Positions 37,086-47,532 are shown, numbered from the stretch's first letter. The stretch is DNA of 64,000 bases from Pistricoccus aurantiacus (GCF_007954585.1 NZ_CP042382.1:2728001-2792000), one strand, 5' to 3'. Notes: generated from the sequence alone by a model not told the origin. Translations and numbers: made by a program.

Positions 37086-37292
37086 CTAGATTCCGCCTTG
37101 TTCCAGAAAATACGTGATGACCACCTTGGCCACATAACCCAGCATGCCGGCGCCGAGCACCAGGAAGAGCATCAGGGTGCCGAATCGGCCAGCCCTGGAC
37201 TTGCGCGCCAGGTCCCAGATGATGAAGCACATGAACACAATCAACCCACCGATCATGATGGGGGTAATCCAGGCGTTGAAGGTGGCTTCCAT
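37086..37292 (-). CDS. DUF2788-family small membrane protein
   Basis: A 68-residue protein with two helices (WITPIMIGGLIVFMCFIIWDLA and LMLFLVLGAGMLGYVAKVVITYF) separated by RKSRAGRFGT, matching DUF2788 of Pseudomonas and Halomonas relatives. The start MEATFNAW was chosen for AAGGAGTCAGC just upstream. Convergent with ihfA. Function unknown. Confidence 0.82.
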   Translation of the reverse strand: MEATFNAWITPIMIGGLIVFMCFIIWDLARKSRAGRFGTLMLFLVLGAGMLGYVAKVVITYFLEQGGI

Positions 37293-37483
37293 GCTGACTC
37301 CTTGAAATGACCTGTCCAAAACAGTGAATTATAACGCAGTGGTGGCTTCTTAATAATGTAGTGGCGGCTTCAGTTTCTTCTCTTGCCTTTCCGCTGGCGG
37401 CCCTTTCCCAGCTCCTTGTCAAAATATGGCGGTCGGACCGGGTATGCTAATATCGGCGCAAATTTTTCAAGCAAGGCAGTCTT

Positions 37484-37954
37484 ATGTCGATGTTGAAGAT
37501 CTTCGTAGGCACCATGTACGGTGGCGCCTTGGATGTGGCGGAGCAGGTCAAGCCGCTTTTCGAAGAGGCGGGTTTCGATGTTGAAATCCTCGAACAGCCG
37601 GAGCTCGCGGATTTAACGGAGCCTATGCCGGAACTGGCTTTATTCTGTGTCTCCACCACGGGGAGCGGCGACTATCCGGGTAATTTCGTGCCTTTCGCCC
37701 GCGCTATTGAAGAACTGGGCCCGGATCTTGGCGCGCTACGCTACGGCCTGATCGCCCTGGGCGATAGTTCCTACGGCGATACCTTCTGCGGCTCCGGTCG
37801 CGCCTTGGATACCTTGTTGAGGGAATACGGCGCTACTCGGCTGGGAGAACGCCTGGAGGTCGATGCCATGGAAACTTTCATGGCGGATGATGCGGCCATT
37901 CCTTGGGTAGAAGAATGGATCGAAAGCCAGCAGCTCAAGGGAGACAAGACATGA
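37484..37954 (+). CDS. Flavodoxin (MioC-like)
   Basis: A 156-residue flavodoxin-fold electron carrier. The FMN phosphate loop is GTMYGGALDVAEQV (residues about 9-22), and the flanking loops VSTTGSGDYPGNFVPFA and LGDSSYGDTFCGSG are typical of MioC/sulfite-reductase-type flavodoxins. It overlaps the next gene (ATGA). Confidence 0.88.
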   Translation: MSMLKIFVGTMYGGALDVAEQVKPLFEEAGFDVEILEQPELADLTEPMPELALFCVSTTGSGDYPGNFVPFARAIEELGPDLGALRYGLIALGDSSYGDTFCGSGRALDTLLREYGATRLGERLEVDAMETFMADDAAIPWVEEWIESQQLKGDKT

Positions 37955-38322
37955 CGCTGACCCCCAGCGTGGAACGTTTGTGCATCATGTTGAGCCTGGT
38001 AGCGGTCATTCTGGCGACCCTGCCGCGTTATCTCATCGGTGAGCATAATGAACGTTTGATTCTGATCGTGCTGGCGGCACTCGCATTGGCGGTGGTCAGC
38101 GCCGTTCAGTGGTATCAGCTGTCCAGCGCGCATCGGCGCCGGCTGCCCGGTCTGTTGGGCCGTTTCGGCGCTTGCGTGGTGGTTGGTATCGTCGTGATGA
38201 GCGGTTGGCAGTTTCTTGCCCGGGGCGGCATCGACATGGCCATCGCGCTTTCCCAGGGCGCCACGCTGGGCCTGTTGCTATACGTCTTGGGCCTCTGGCT
38301 ACGGAAAAAGCCGGCGCAATAA
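37951..38322 (+). CDS. Small membrane protein coupled to flavodoxin
   Basis: A 123-residue protein with four probable helices (CIMLSLVAVILATLPRYLI, LILIVLAALALAVVSAVQWY, GACVVVGIVVMSGWQFLA and LGLLLYVLGLWL). It begins at ATG 37951, overlapping the flavodoxin stop. No family is recognised. The coupling suggests a joint role, which is not established. Confidence 0.65.
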   Translation: MTLTPSVERLCIMLSLVAVILATLPRYLIGEHNERLILIVLAALALAVVSAVQWYQLSSAHRRRLPGLLGRFGACVVVGIVVMSGWQFLARGGIDMAIALSQGATLGLLLYVLGLWLRKKPAQ

Positions 38323-38368
38323 AGCCCACGAAAATAGCCGTCAGGCACCTGGCGGCTTACAGACTTTT

Positions 38369-39733
38369 TTATGTCAATGTATAACAGGGCACATAGTCAC
38401 TGCCCGGTAGTTTCATGCGCCCCTGCACGACGAAGGAGTCGAGCAGTTCATCCAGACGTGTCATCAGTTCCGTTTCCGCATGCAGTTGAAAAGGCCCGTG
38501 GGTTTCGATGGCCTGAATACCATCTTCCTTGACGTTGCCGGCGACGATTCCCGAAAAAGCGCGACGCAAGGTGGCGGCCAGTTCGTGAACCGGTTGCTGG
38601 CGATGTAGCGCCAGGCTCGCCATGGCCTCATGCGTCGCTTCAAAAGGCTCCTGAAAGCCTCGCGCGATGTTCAAGTGCCAGTTGTAGTAGAAGGCATCAT
38701 GCTTGGCGCGGCGAAACTCCGTCACTGCATCGATCCCGTCTCGCATGGTGCGTGCCACCTGAACCGGATCGTCGATGATGATTTGGTAGCACTGGCGAGC
38801 TTCCTCGCCCAACGTATAGACCAGGAATTCGTCGATACGCTTGAAGTAGTCTGCCGCGTCGGCAGGGCCAGTAAATATCACCGGGAGCGGTGTATTGCGA
38901 TTGTCCGGATTTAGCAAGATACCCAGCAGGTAGAGAATCTCTTCCGCAGTACCGACGCCCCCTGGAAAGACGATGATGCCGTGACCCACACGCAGGAAGG
39001 CTTCCAGGCGTTTTTCGATATCCGGCATGATCACCAGTTCATTGACGATCGGGTTGGGCGCTTCCGCGGCGATGATGCCAGGTTCGGAAATACCCAGATA
39101 GCGACTTTCCGTACGGCGCTGTTTGGCATGAGCGACGTTGGCACCTTTCATGGGGCCTTTCATGGCGCCTGGACCGCAGCCGGTACAGATGTCCAGATTG
39201 CGTAGTCCTAGATGGTAGCCGACGGATTTCGAATAGTCGTATTCTTCTCGGGAAATCGAATGGCCGCCCCAGCAAACCACCAGGCTGGGATCAGCCGACG
39301 GCTTGAGCACGCCTGCCTTGCGCAGTATATGAAAGATGGCATTGGTGGTGCCTTCGCCGGTGCTCAGATCAAAACGGGATTGGTTCTGAATCTCGTTATA
39401 GACATAAACGATGTCGCGCAATACCGACGACAGAAGCTGGCGGGTACCGCGAATCATCTCTCCGTCGACGAAGGCGTCCACCGGGGCGTTGGTCAGCTTG
39501 AGACGGATACCGCGATCCTGTTGCAATACCTGGATATCGAAATCGTGGTAGGTCTCCATGATCGCGCGGGCATCGTCGCTGGTATTGCCGTAATTGAGCA
39601 CCGCCAGGGCGCAGCGGCGCAGCAGTCCGTGCAGGCCGTTGGCGGAAGTATCGCGCAGACGCGATACCTCGTGCTGGGAGAGCACTTCCAGACTGCCTTC
39701 CGGTGAAATGGTCGTGGTAATTTTTTTAGGCAT
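38369..39733 (-). CDS. ppnN: Pyrimidine/purine nucleotide 5'-monophosphate nucleosidase PpnN
   Basis: A 454-residue PpnN (formerly YgdH), which splits nucleoside monophosphates to base and ribose 5-phosphate and is stimulated by (p)ppGpp in E. coli. The Rossmann LOG-type core has VCWGGHSISREEYDYSKSVGY, CTGCGPGAMKGPMKGANVAHA and the catalytic FPGGVGTAEEILYLLGIL. The N-terminal domain begins ITTTISPEGSLEVLSQHEVSRL. AAGGAAG lies before the ATG. Confidence 0.93.
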   Translation of the reverse strand: MPKKITTTISPEGSLEVLSQHEVSRLRDTSANGLHGLLRRCALAVLNYGNTSDDARAIMETYHDFDIQVLQQDRGIRLKLTNAPVDAFVDGEMIRGTRQLLSSVLRDIVYVYNEIQNQSRFDLSTGEGTTNAIFHILRKAGVLKPSADPSLVVCWGGHSISREEYDYSKSVGYHLGLRNLDICTGCGPGAMKGPMKGANVAHAKQRRTESRYLGISEPGIIAAEAPNPIVNELVIMPDIEKRLEAFLRVGHGIIVFPGGVGTAEEILYLLGILLNPDNRNTPLPVIFTGPADAADYFKRIDEFLVYTLGEEARQCYQIIIDDPVQVARTMRDGIDAVTEFRRAKHDAFYYNWHLNIARGFQEPFEATHEAMASLALHRQQPVHELAATLRRAFSGIVAGNVKEDGIQAIETHGPFQLHAETELMTRLDELLDSFVVQGRMKLPGSDYVPCYTLT

Positions 39734-39809
39734 GTCAGGCTTCCTTGTTTCGATATCGACACTTGGACGGCGATTCGCGGGCGGGGCTGATAAAAGAGAG
39801 AACGTGGAA

Positions 39810-40100
39810 TCAGGCTGCGTCCGCGAGTTGACAGGCTTCGAGCCATAGCATCAGGATCTGTCCCCGATCCTGAGGACTCATGGCATCCTCGGCGAAAGTA
39901 CCTTCTAGCCATTCCGCGAAAAGAGCGTCGAAATCCTCCGGCTCCACGTTTTCCGGCTCGTACTCCGCCATTTCCATGACCAGCGGCACCTGGGGGATCA
40001 GATATCCCAGGGCAAAGAGCTGATCCTCGTCGGCGTGGTTTTCCATGTGCCGCAGCGCTTCATGAATGGCCGCGGCGCGATCGGCAAGTGGATCGGTCAT
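39810..40100 (-). CDS. YfcL-family protein
   Basis: A 96-residue acidic protein. MENHADEDQLFALGYLIPQV and MSPQDRGQILMLWLEACQ resemble E. coli YfcL (DDELFASGYLRGH and LSPRDQALVTDMWE). Function unknown. The start MTDPLADRAA was chosen for GGGAGA upstream; an in-frame extension to 40178 lacks a site. It is in line with ppnN, 76 bp upstream of it. Confidence 0.75.
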   Translation of the reverse strand: MTDPLADRAAAIHEALRHMENHADEDQLFALGYLIPQVPLVMEMAEYEPENVEPEDFDALFAEWLEGTFAEDAMSPQDRGQILMLWLEACQLADAA

Positions 40101-40252
40101 AGTGTCGTGATCTCCCGTGTCTTGGAACGAAATCTTAACATGGCGGATGATGGGCTCGCAGCGCTGCGGATGGCTCATAAAACTGATAAGCTTATGTCTT
40201 GTAAACTTTATTTAATCATTCTTCAAAATGCGCCCGAGTGAAATGCTGCGTC

Positions 40253-41140
40253 ATGTTCAACGCCCAGTACTTTCGTACCTTCATTACGCTGGTGGAAACC
40301 GGTAGCTTCACCGAAACCGCCGGACGTCTGAACATGACTCAGCCCGGGGTCAGCCAGCACATCAGAAAACTCGAGCGCTACCTTCAAAAATCCTTGCTGA
40401 CGAGACACGGACGGCGGTTTACGCTTACCGAGAGCGGACGTCGTGCCTACGACTATGCGCTTAGGCTATTCGCTGAGCACGAGCAGTTTCGCCATTCGCT
40501 GGATGACGACTCACTGGACAGCGGCGAATGTCGTATTGCCTCACCATCCAGTATCGGCCTGATGCTTTATCCCTTTATGCTGGGCTATCAGCAGATGCAT
40601 GCGGGCATCACCGTCAGCTACCACTTTGCCTCCAATAACGAGATTGCCAAGGATCTCGTCGCCGGGCGCTACGACCTGGGAATCGTCACTGAAACCGTCA
40701 AGCACCCGAAGCTGAATTATCAGCTTTGGCATCAAGAGCCGCTTTGTCTGGTGGTGCCGGCGGATTTTGTCGGCACGGGGCTGAGCGATCTGCTGGGGCT
40801 TGGAATGATTCACCACCCGAACGGTATCAATAATGCCAGCGGTCTGTTGAAAGCCAATTTTCCCGACGAGTTTCGTTCCCTGGATCATTTTCCTCGTCAG
40901 GGGTTTACCAACGAGGTGTCCCTGGTGCTGGATGCGGTAGCGCGAGGGTTGGGATTTTGCGTCGTTTCCCGGCTGATTCTCGAGACATCGCCGTGGCAGC
41001 GTCAGGTCAGAGCGCTAGCACTGTCGCGGCCGGTCTATGAACACCTCTATTTGGCGATGCCCAGCGAAGTGGAAATGCCCCGTCGCTATACCCGCCTGCT
41101 CGAAGAATTTCGCGAACAACGCAGTCTCGCCTCCCAGTGA
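40253..41140 (+). CDS. LysR-family transcriptional regulator
   Basis: A LysR-type activator or repressor of 295 residues. The N-terminal helix-turn-helix spans residues about 1-60 (FITLVETGSFTETAGRLNMTQPGVSQHIRKLERYL). The effector-binding domain follows (CRIASPSSIGLMLYPFML, RYDLGIVTETVKHPKL). The true start is uncertain: ATG 40253 gives MFNAQYFRTF, and a GTG at 40238 adds five residues; neither has a strong site. The target and ligand are unknown. Its 3' end converges on gcvP through a shared terminator. Confidence 0.88.
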   Translation: MFNAQYFRTFITLVETGSFTETAGRLNMTQPGVSQHIRKLERYLQKSLLTRHGRRFTLTESGRRAYDYALRLFAEHEQFRHSLDDDSLDSGECRIASPSSIGLMLYPFMLGYQQMHAGITVSYHFASNNEIAKDLVAGRYDLGIVTETVKHPKLNYQLWHQEPLCLVVPADFVGTGLSDLLGLGMIHHPNGINNASGLLKANFPDEFRSLDHFPRQGFTNEVSLVLDAVARGLGFCVVSRLILETSPWQRQVRALALSRPVYEHLYLAMPSEVEMPRRYTRLLEEFREQRSLASQ

Positions 41141-41155
41141 TGTCTTTCTCATAAA

Positions 41156-41188
41156 AAACACCTCCGGCTTGTTATGCCGGAGGCGTTT
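41156..41188. terminator. Bidirectional terminator between the LysR gene and gcvP
   Basis: CCTCCGGC and GCCGGAGG form a stem around TTGTTAT, extended by AAAC/GTTT outside one mismatch. It lies between two converging genes. Confidence 0.8.
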
Positions 41189-41218
41189 ATCGATGACGTG
41201 ACTAGTCGGCTTTGAACG

Positions 41219-44113
41219 TCAATCTCGATACTCGTCGATACTAGGACAGGAGCAGATCAACTGGCGATCGCCGAATACATTATCCACCCGGTTGACCGCC
41301 GGCCAGTACTTCGCCGCCTTGACCGCCTCGGTAGGGAAGGCGGCGACTTCACGAGAATAAGGATGCTCCCATTGCTCGGCCATCAGATCCGCCATGGTAT
41401 GTGGTGCATTCACCAAGGGATTGTCCTCGCCGCTCCAGTCGCCGCTTTCCACCCGAGCGATTTCCTCACGAATCGCGATCATCGCGTCACAGAAACGATC
41501 GATCTCGAACAGGGATTCGGACTCCGTAGGCTCCACCATCAAGGTACCGGGTACCGGAAAGGACATGGTAGGCGCATGAAAGCCGTAGTCCATCAGGCGC
41601 TTGGCGATATCTTCCTCGCCGATACCGGAAGCGGACTTCAGTGGGCGAATGTCTATGATGCATTCGTGGGCCACGGTACCGTTGATACCCTTGTAAAGCA
41701 CCGGGTAGTGCTCTTCGAGACGCTTGGCGATGTAGTTGGCGTTGAGAATCGCAAGCTCCGTGGCTTCCCTGAGTCCTCTGGCGCCCATCATCTTGATATA
41801 GCCCCAGGAAATCGGCAGGATCGAGGCGCTGCCGTAGGCCGCCGCTGAAACCGCCCCGCAGTTTTCCTCGACCCCGGGGATCGGCGTGACCACGTGATTG
41901 GAAACGTAGGGTGCCAGGTGCGCCTTGACCCCGATCGGCCCCATGCCCGGCCCGCCGCCTCCGTGCGGGATGCAGAACGTCTTGTGCAGGTTGAGATGGG
42001 AAACGTCGCCGCCGAAATCTCCTGGACGGGCAATTCCTACCTGAGCATTCATGTTGGCGCCATCGATATACACCTGGCCACCGTGACCATGAACGATATC
42101 ACAGGCTTCCTGCACGCCCTCCTCGAATACCCCATGAGTGGAAGGATAGGTCAGCATGATCGCGGAAAGCTCTTGGCTGTGTTTCTCTGCCTTGGTCTTT
42201 AGATCCGCCAGATCGATGTTGCCATCCTTGTCGCATTCCACCACCACCACTTTCATCTGCGCCATCGCAGCGGAAGCCGGGTTGGTTCCGTGGGCGGAGC
42301 TGGGAATCAGGCAGATGTTGCGGTGGCTCTCGCCTTCGGCCTCCTGGAAACGGCGAATGGCCAACAGGCCTGCGTATTCCCCTTGGGCGCCGGAGTTGGG
42401 CTGCATGGAAATATGATCATAGCCGGTGATTTCCTGCAGGAAGGCGGATAGCTCGTCGATGACCTGCTTGTAACCGGCGACCTGATCCCGGGGCGCGAAC
42501 GGGTGCACGTCGGCGAATTCCGCCCAGGTGATGGGAATCATCTCGCTGGTGGCGTTGAGCTTCATGGTGCATGAGCCCAGCGGAATCATTGCGTGGGTCA
42601 GGGAAAGATCCTTGTTTTCCAGCCGCTTGAGATAGCGCAGCATCTCGGTTTCGCTGCGGTAGCGCTGAAAGGTAGGATGCGTCAGGAAATCCGAGCTGCG
42701 CTGACAGGCGTCGGGAATGCCACTGATGCGCTGATTCAGAATCTCTTCATCGAGACTTGCAATGGAAAGATCATGTTCTTCTCCCAGCAGGATATCGAAC
42801 AGCACCACCAGATCCGCAGCAGTGGTAGTTTCGTTCAAGCTGACGCCGATATCGCCATTATCGAAGTAGCGCAGGTTGACGTCGTGAGTCAGGGCGCGCC
42901 CGTAAATCTTGCCCGCATCCAGGTTCGTGAGCCGCAGGGTATCGAACCAGCTGTCATGCACGAGGCTGACGCCCTTGCGCTTGAGGCCTTGCGCCAGGAT
43001 ATTGGTCAGGCGATGGATGCGCCGGGCGATGGTGCGCAGGCCCTCCGCGCCGTGATAGACCGCATAGAAACCGGCGATGTTGGCAAGAAGCGCCTGGGCG
43101 GTACAGATATTGGAAGTCGCCTTTTCGCGGCGGATATGCTGTTCCCGCGTCTGCATGGCCATGCGAAGTGCCTGGCGTCCATGGCTGTCCCGGGAGACGC
43201 CGATGATGCGGCCGGGAATCGAGCGCTTGAGCTTGTCCGTGGTGGCGAAGAAAGCGGCGTGGGGGCCGCCGAAGCCCATGGGTACACCAAAACGCTGGGT
43301 GTTGCCCACCACGATATCCGCCCCCAGGCTGCCAGGCTCCTTGAGCAGCACCAGGCCCATGATGTCTGCCGCCACGCAGGTCATGACGCCGGCATCCCGG
43401 GCCTTGTCCAGCAGCGGTGCCAGATCGCGAATCTGGCCGCTCTCGCCGGGATACTGCAGCAAAGCGCCGAACACTTCCTGGTCCGTCAGGTTGTCCGCCG
43501 GCGCGACGATCAGCTCGAAGCCGAAATAATGCGCGCGGGTACGCAGCACGTCCAAGGTCTGTGGCAGCACATCGTCGGCAACGAAGAACGTCTGGCTCTT
43601 GATCTTCTTGTTGGCCCGCCGGCAGAGAGCCATGGCTTCCGCGCTGGCGGTAGCTTCATCCAGCAGCGAGGCGTTGGCCAGTTCCATGCCGGTGAGGTCC
43701 ATGACCATCTGCTGGAAATTGAGCAGACCTTCCAGGCGGCCCTGGGAGATCTCCGCCTGATAAGGCGTGTAAGCGGTATACCAGCCCGGGTTTTCCAGCA
43801 CGTTGCGCTGAATGACCGCGGGTAGGTGAGTGTGGTGATAGCCTTGACCTATATAGGTCTTGAAGACCTTGTTCTGGCGCGCCAGGCGTTTCAGGTAGTC
43901 GAGCGCCTCGGCCTCGCTGCGCGGCGAGTCCAGATCGAGCTCACGCTTCAAGCGAATGCCCGGTGGTACGGTTTTCTCGATAAGCGTAGGAAGGCTGTCG
44001 ATGCCCAGCGTCTCGAGCATGGTGGCGACATCGTCGCTGCCGGGTCCGTTATGACGTTGCAGAAACGCATCGTGACTGGCCAGCTCCGCCAGACGTCGAT
44101 TCTCTAGTGCCAT
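41219..44113 (-). CDS. gcvP: Glycine dehydrogenase (decarboxylating), P protein
   Basis: A 964-residue single-chain PLP enzyme, the decarboxylating component of glycine cleavage. [21 protein letters not shown] opens the N-terminal half. The PLP lysine is in [23 protein letters not shown] in the C-terminal half, and [17 protein letters not shown] is conserved. The start [11 protein letters not shown] was chosen for AGGGTG upstream; a TTG at 44143 would extend it without a good site. gcvH lies 88 bp upstream on the same strand. Confidence 0.96.
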   Translation of the reverse strand: MALENRRLAELASHDAFLQRHNGPGSDDVATMLETLGIDSLPTLIEKTVPPGIRLKRELDLDSPRSEAEALDYLKRLARQNKVFKTYIGQGYHHTHLPAVIQRNVLENPGWYTAYTPYQAEISQGRLEGLLNFQQMVMDLTGMELANASLLDEATASAEAMALCRRANKKIKSQTFFVADDVLPQTLDVLRTRAHYFGFELIVAPADNLTDQEVFGALLQYPGESGQIRDLAPLLDKARDAGVMTCVAADIMGLVLLKEPGSLGADIVVGNTQRFGVPMGFGGPHAAFFATTDKLKRSIPGRIIGVSRDSHGRQALRMAMQTREQHIRREKATSNICTAQALLANIAGFYAVYHGAEGLRTIARRIHRLTNILAQGLKRKGVSLVHDSWFDTLRLTNLDAGKIYGRALTHDVNLRYFDNGDIGVSLNETTTAADLVVLFDILLGEEHDLSIASLDEEILNQRISGIPDACQRSSDFLTHPTFQRYRSETEMLRYLKRLENKDLSLTHAMIPLGSCTMKLNATSEMIPITWAEFADVHPFAPRDQVAGYKQVIDELSAFLQEITGYDHISMQPNSGAQGEYAGLLAIRRFQEAEGESHRNICLIPSSAHGTNPASAAMAQMKVVVVECDKDGNIDLADLKTKAEKHSQELSAIMLTYPSTHGVFEEGVQEACDIVHGHGGQVYIDGANMNAQVGIARPGDFGGDVSHLNLHKTFCIPHGGGGPGMGPIGVKAHLAPYVSNHVVTPIPGVEENCGAVSAAAYGSASILPISWGYIKMMGARGLREATELAILNANYIAKRLEEHYPVLYKGINGTVAHECIIDIRPLKSASGIGEEDIAKRLMDYGFHAPTMSFPVPGTLMVEPTESESLFEIDRFCDAMIAIREEIARVESGDWSGEDNPLVNAPHTMADLMAEQWEHPYSREVAAFPTEAVKAAKYWPAVNRVDNVFGDRQLICSCPSIDEYRD

Positions 44114-44201
44114 GAAACACCCTGTAGGAAATAAGGGAGCCAATCGCTCCGTAAGAACAAGAATCGGGCGGGGGTCATTCCCGCCCTGATGCGACCGTCA
44201 A

Positions 44202-44597
44202 TCAGTCCTCGTCTGCCTCGGCTACCTTGGTATAGGCGTCCGCGTCCATCAGCTTTTCCAGCGAATCTTCGTCGCTGAGCCGAAGTTTGGCGATCCAGCC
44301 ATCTTCGTAGGGCGACTCGTTGATGGTTTCCGGAGAGTCTTCCAGGGCTTCATTGATTTCGACCACTTCGCCGGCCAAGGGAGCGTAGAGATCCGACGCC
44401 GCCTTGACGGATTCGATGACGCCAAATTCATCACCGGCGTCCATCTCGCGCCCGATTTCCGGAAGCTCAACGAAAACCACGTCGCCCAAAGCTTGCTGGG
44501 CATGATCGGTGATACCCAGAGTGACGGTGCCATCACCGTTGTCTAGCACCCACTCGTGGCTTTCGGTGTAGCGAAGATTGGCTGGAATATTGCTCAT
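44202..44597 (-). CDS. gcvH: Glycine cleavage system H protein
   Basis: A 131-residue lipoyl carrier. YTESHEWVLDNGDGTVTLGITDHAQ begins the domain, and the lipoylated Lys is in FGVIESVKAASDLYAPLAGEV. The C-terminal ESPYEDGWIAKLRL is typical. First gene of a gcvH-gcvP unit. No glycine-riboswitch pattern was recognised in its leader. Confidence 0.96.
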   Translation of the reverse strand: MSNIPANLRYTESHEWVLDNGDGTVTLGITDHAQQALGDVVFVELPEIGREMDAGDEFGVIESVKAASDLYAPLAGEVVEINEALEDSPETINESPYEDGWIAKLRLSDEDSLEKLMDADAYTKVAEADED

Positions 44598-44885
44598 CTC
44601 GTTTTCCTATACGAAGGGGTTTCCGATTCGATGAATTCTAACGCTATCCATGACGTTTCGCGAATTATGTCGACACTCGATGCTCCGCAAGGCTGGCATC
44701 GAAACGATTCGGTCAGCGCAGGAGACAGCTGACTCGAGGAATCAGGAAAACGTTGAATAATCGAGTTTCCAGGCGAGTACTGTTAGAAAAGCGTTTCTGC
44801 GAAAGTACAGTAGAGTGTAATGGAAACAATCCGCTATGGTACGCGGGTGCGCAAGTAATAAAAAACCGATCAAGGGGTAACTCAA

Positions 44886-46274
44886 GTGGAAACATTGACG
44901 AGTATCTTTACAGCGATCAACGGCGTGGTGTGGGGACCATTGATGCTGATCCTGCTGCTGGGGGTAGGGATTTATCTGCAGGCGGGACTCAAGATCATGC
45001 CGATTCGCAAGCTCGGCATGGGCTTCAAGCTGTTGTTCCAGAAGCGCCCGGCGGGCATGGGAGAGGAGAAGGAAGGGGAAATCTCGCCCTTCAACGCCCT
45101 GATGACGGCACTTTCCGCCACCATCGGCACCGGCAACATCGCCGGGGTGGCCACGGCCATCGCACTGGGTGGACCTGGCGCGATCTTCTGGATGTGGATC
45201 ACCGCTCTGGTGGGAATGGCCACCAAGTTCTCGGAAGCAGTGCTGGCGGTACGCTTCAGGGAAACCGACAGCCTTGGCTACCATATCGGCGGGCCGATGT
45301 ACTACATCAAGAATGGCCTGGGGCGAAAGTGGATCTGGCTGGGGGGCGCCTTTGCCTTCTTCGGCGCGGTAGCCGCCTTCGGCATCGGCAATACGGTGCA
45401 GTCGAATTCCGTGGCGGACGCTCTGGAATCCAGCTTCGGCGTTCCGCACTGGATCACGGGCCTGGTGATCATGGTGCTGGCCGGGGCGGTGATTCTGGGC
45501 GGTATCCGCCGCATCGCCAAGGTGGCGGGCAAGCTGGTGCCGATCATGTCTGTCGCCTACATCATTGCCGGCATCATTGCCCTTGCCGCCAATATCGATC
45601 AGATCGGCACCGCCTTTGGCAATATCTTCTATTATGCCTTCAATCCTCATGCAGCAGTGGGCGGATTCGCCGGCGCCGCTGTCATGGCGGCGATACGCTT
45701 CGGGGTGGCGCGGGGTATCTTCTCCAATGAAGCCGGCCTGGGCAGCGCCCCTATCGCCCACGCCGCGGCCCAGACCAAGAACCCGGTACGCCAAGGCTTG
45801 ATCGCGATGCTGGGAACCTTCATCGATACCATCATGGTCTGCACCATTACCGCCCTGGTGATTCTGACCGCGCCTATCTGGGAAACCGGCGAGGCGGGCG
45901 CTTCCTTGACGGCGCTGTCCTTCGACAACGCTCTCCCGGGTGGCGGTCTGGGTGAGGCGATCGTTTCCATCGCGCTCTCTGTCTTTGCCTTCACCACGAT
46001 TCTCGGCTGGTCCTTCTATGGTGAGAAATGCTGCCAGTTCCTGTTTGGCGTGCGCTCCATCATGCCTTACCGAGTACTCTTCGTGCTGGCGATTCCGGTA
46101 GGAGCGCTGGCTCAGCTGGGCTTCATCTGGCTGATGGCGGATACCTTCAACGCCTTGATGGCGATTCCCAACCTGATCGCGCTGGCGCTGTTGTCGCCGA
46201 TCGTCTTCAAGCTGGCCAAGGATTTCTTCGCCGGCAAGGATGTCTTGCCCGGTGAGGAACTCGATCATTTTTAA
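44886..46274 (+). CDS. Sodium:alanine/glycine symporter (AGCS family)
   Basis: A 462-residue transporter with about 11 helices. Family motifs include ALSATIGTGNIAGVATAIALGGPGAIFWMW, FREGxY-like GGPMYYIKNGLG and FSNEAGLGSAPIAHAAAQT. AGCS carriers take up alanine or glycine with Na+. Its place between gcvHP and gcvT suggests glycine supply to cleavage (inference). The start is GTG 44886 after AAGGGG. Confidence 0.93.
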   Translation: METLTSIFTAINGVVWGPLMLILLLGVGIYLQAGLKIMPIRKLGMGFKLLFQKRPAGMGEEKEGEISPFNALMTALSATIGTGNIAGVATAIALGGPGAIFWMWITALVGMATKFSEAVLAVRFRETDSLGYHIGGPMYYIKNGLGRKWIWLGGAFAFFGAVAAFGIGNTVQSNSVADALESSFGVPHWITGLVIMVLAGAVILGGIRRIAKVAGKLVPIMSVAYIIAGIIALAANIDQIGTAFGNIFYYAFNPHAAVGGFAGAAVMAAIRFGVARGIFSNEAGLGSAPIAHAAAQTKNPVRQGLIAMLGTFIDTIMVCTITALVILTAPIWETGEAGASLTALSFDNALPGGGLGEAIVSIALSVFAFTTILGWSFYGEKCCQFLFGVRSIMPYRVLFVLAIPVGALAQLGFIWLMADTFNALMAIPNLIALALLSPIVFKLAKDFFAGKDVLPGEELDHF

Positions 46275-46296
46275 GCGACTTGCTTGAGGAAGGACC

Positions 46297-46334
46297 AAGG
46301 GGCGGCTGATAGCGAATACTATCGGTTGCCCCTT
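46297..46334 (+). terminator. Long hairpin after the AGCS symporter gene
   Basis: AAGGGGCGGCTGATAG pairs with CTATCGGTTGCCCCTT through 16 base pairs, some G-U, around CGAATA. The following T tract is weak. It lies 23 bp after the symporter stop and before gcvT. Confidence 0.6.
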
Positions 46335-46419
46335 ATAGGTTTAGCCTCATGGCGTTACACTCGCATCGTTCATAGTCGTTCCAGGACGATTCATCGCAAC
46401 CATGAGGGAGACCAAAGGC

Positions 46420-47532
46420 ATGGGTGAACTCGACAAGACCCCCTTATACGAGCTGCATGTGGAATGCGGCGGCAAGATGGTGCCCTTTGCCGGTTATTCC
46501 ATGCCGGTACAGTTTCCGCTAGGCGTCAAGAAAGAGCATGAGCACGTTCGCAACGCTTGCGGGCTATTCGACGTTTCTCACATGGGACAAGTGATTGTAC
46601 GCGGTCAGGAACCGGCAGCAGCGCTTGAAACTCTCGTGTCCGCGGATATCGTCGGATTACCGGAAGGCATGCAGCGTTATGCGCTATTCACCAACGACGA
46701 AGGTGGCATCCTCGATGATCTGATGGTCAGCAACGCCGGGGATCATTTCTATCTGGTCGTCAACGCGGCCTGCAAGGAACAGGATATTTCCTACCTGCAT
46801 ACCGGCTTGGCCGGCGAATACGAGATCGAGGTGCTGGATCGCGGTCTGTTGGCGCTGCAGGGGCCGCAGGCGGCCACCGTCATGCAGCGGCTGTGTCCCG
46901 AGGCCTGTGACTTGACGTTCATGCATCACGGTCGTTTCGAGATCGATGGCATTCCGGTGTGGATCAGTCGCAGCGGCTATACCGGAGAAGACGGCTTTGA
47001 AATCTCCGTGCCGGTGGAGCAGGCGGAAGCGCTGGCGCGCTTGCTGCTGGAGCAGGATGAAGTCGAACCGATCGGGCTCGGGGCGCGAGATTCCTTGCGT
47101 CTTGAAGCCGGGCTTTGCCTCTACGGCCACGATATCGATACCACCACGACGCCGGTGGAAGCTGGACTGATCTGGGCGGTCGGCAAGCCGCGTCGTCATG
47201 GCGGGGAGCGGGCGGGAGGTTTTCCCGGTGCGGATATCGTATTGCATCAGATCGATGCCAAGGACCATACCCGCAAGCGGGTCGGCCTGCTGGGTGAAGG
47301 GCGAGCGCCGGTGCGGGAAGGGACCAAGCTGTACGATCAGGACGATAAGCATATCGGCGAGGTAACCTCCGGCGGTTTCGGACCCAGCGTGGGCAAGCCG
47401 GTGGCGCTGGGCTATGTGGATGTCGCTCATGCGAATCTGGATACGCAGGTCTTTGCCGAAGTACGTGGCAAGCGCTTGCCTATGACGATCAGCAAGACGC
47501 CTTTTGTCACGCCGCACTACTATCGCGGGTAA
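46420..47532 (+). CDS. gcvT: Glycine cleavage system aminomethyltransferase (T protein)
   Basis: A 370-residue folate-dependent T protein that releases ammonia and forms methylene-tetrahydrofolate from the H-protein intermediate. TPLYELHVECGGKMVPFAGYSMPVQF, CGLFDVSHMGQ and ISRSGYTGEDGFEISVP are family landmarks. ATG 46420 was chosen because GGGAG lies nine bases upstream; an ATG at 46402 adds six residues and contains that site. It is on the opposite strand from gcvHP. Confidence 0.94.
   Translation: MGELDKTPLYELHVECGGKMVPFAGYSMPVQFPLGVKKEHEHVRNACGLFDVSHMGQVIVRGQEPAAALETLVSADIVGLPEGMQRYALFTNDEGGILDDLMVSNAGDHFYLVVNAACKEQDISYLHTGLAGEYEIEVLDRGLLALQGPQAATVMQRLCPEACDLTFMHHGRFEIDGIPVWISRSGYTGEDGFEISVPVEQAEALARLLLEQDEVEPIGLGARDSLRLEAGLCLYGHDIDTTTTPVEAGLIWAVGKPRRHGGERAGGFPGADIVLHQIDAKDHTRKRVGLLGEGRAPVREGTKLYDQDDKHIGEVTSGGFGPSVGKPVALGYVDVAHANLDTQVFAEVRGKRLPMTISKTPFVTPHYYRG

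Noticed and set aside
44598-44885. Glycine riboswitch in the gcvH/AGCS divergent region
   Set aside because: Conserved glycine-aptamer core sequences were not recognised on either strand by eye; a covariance-model search would decide.
44742-46298. 518-codon open frame opposite the AGCS symporter
   Set aside because: Arg/Gly/His/Gln-rich antisense of a transporter gene with clear family motifs; no ribosome-binding site.
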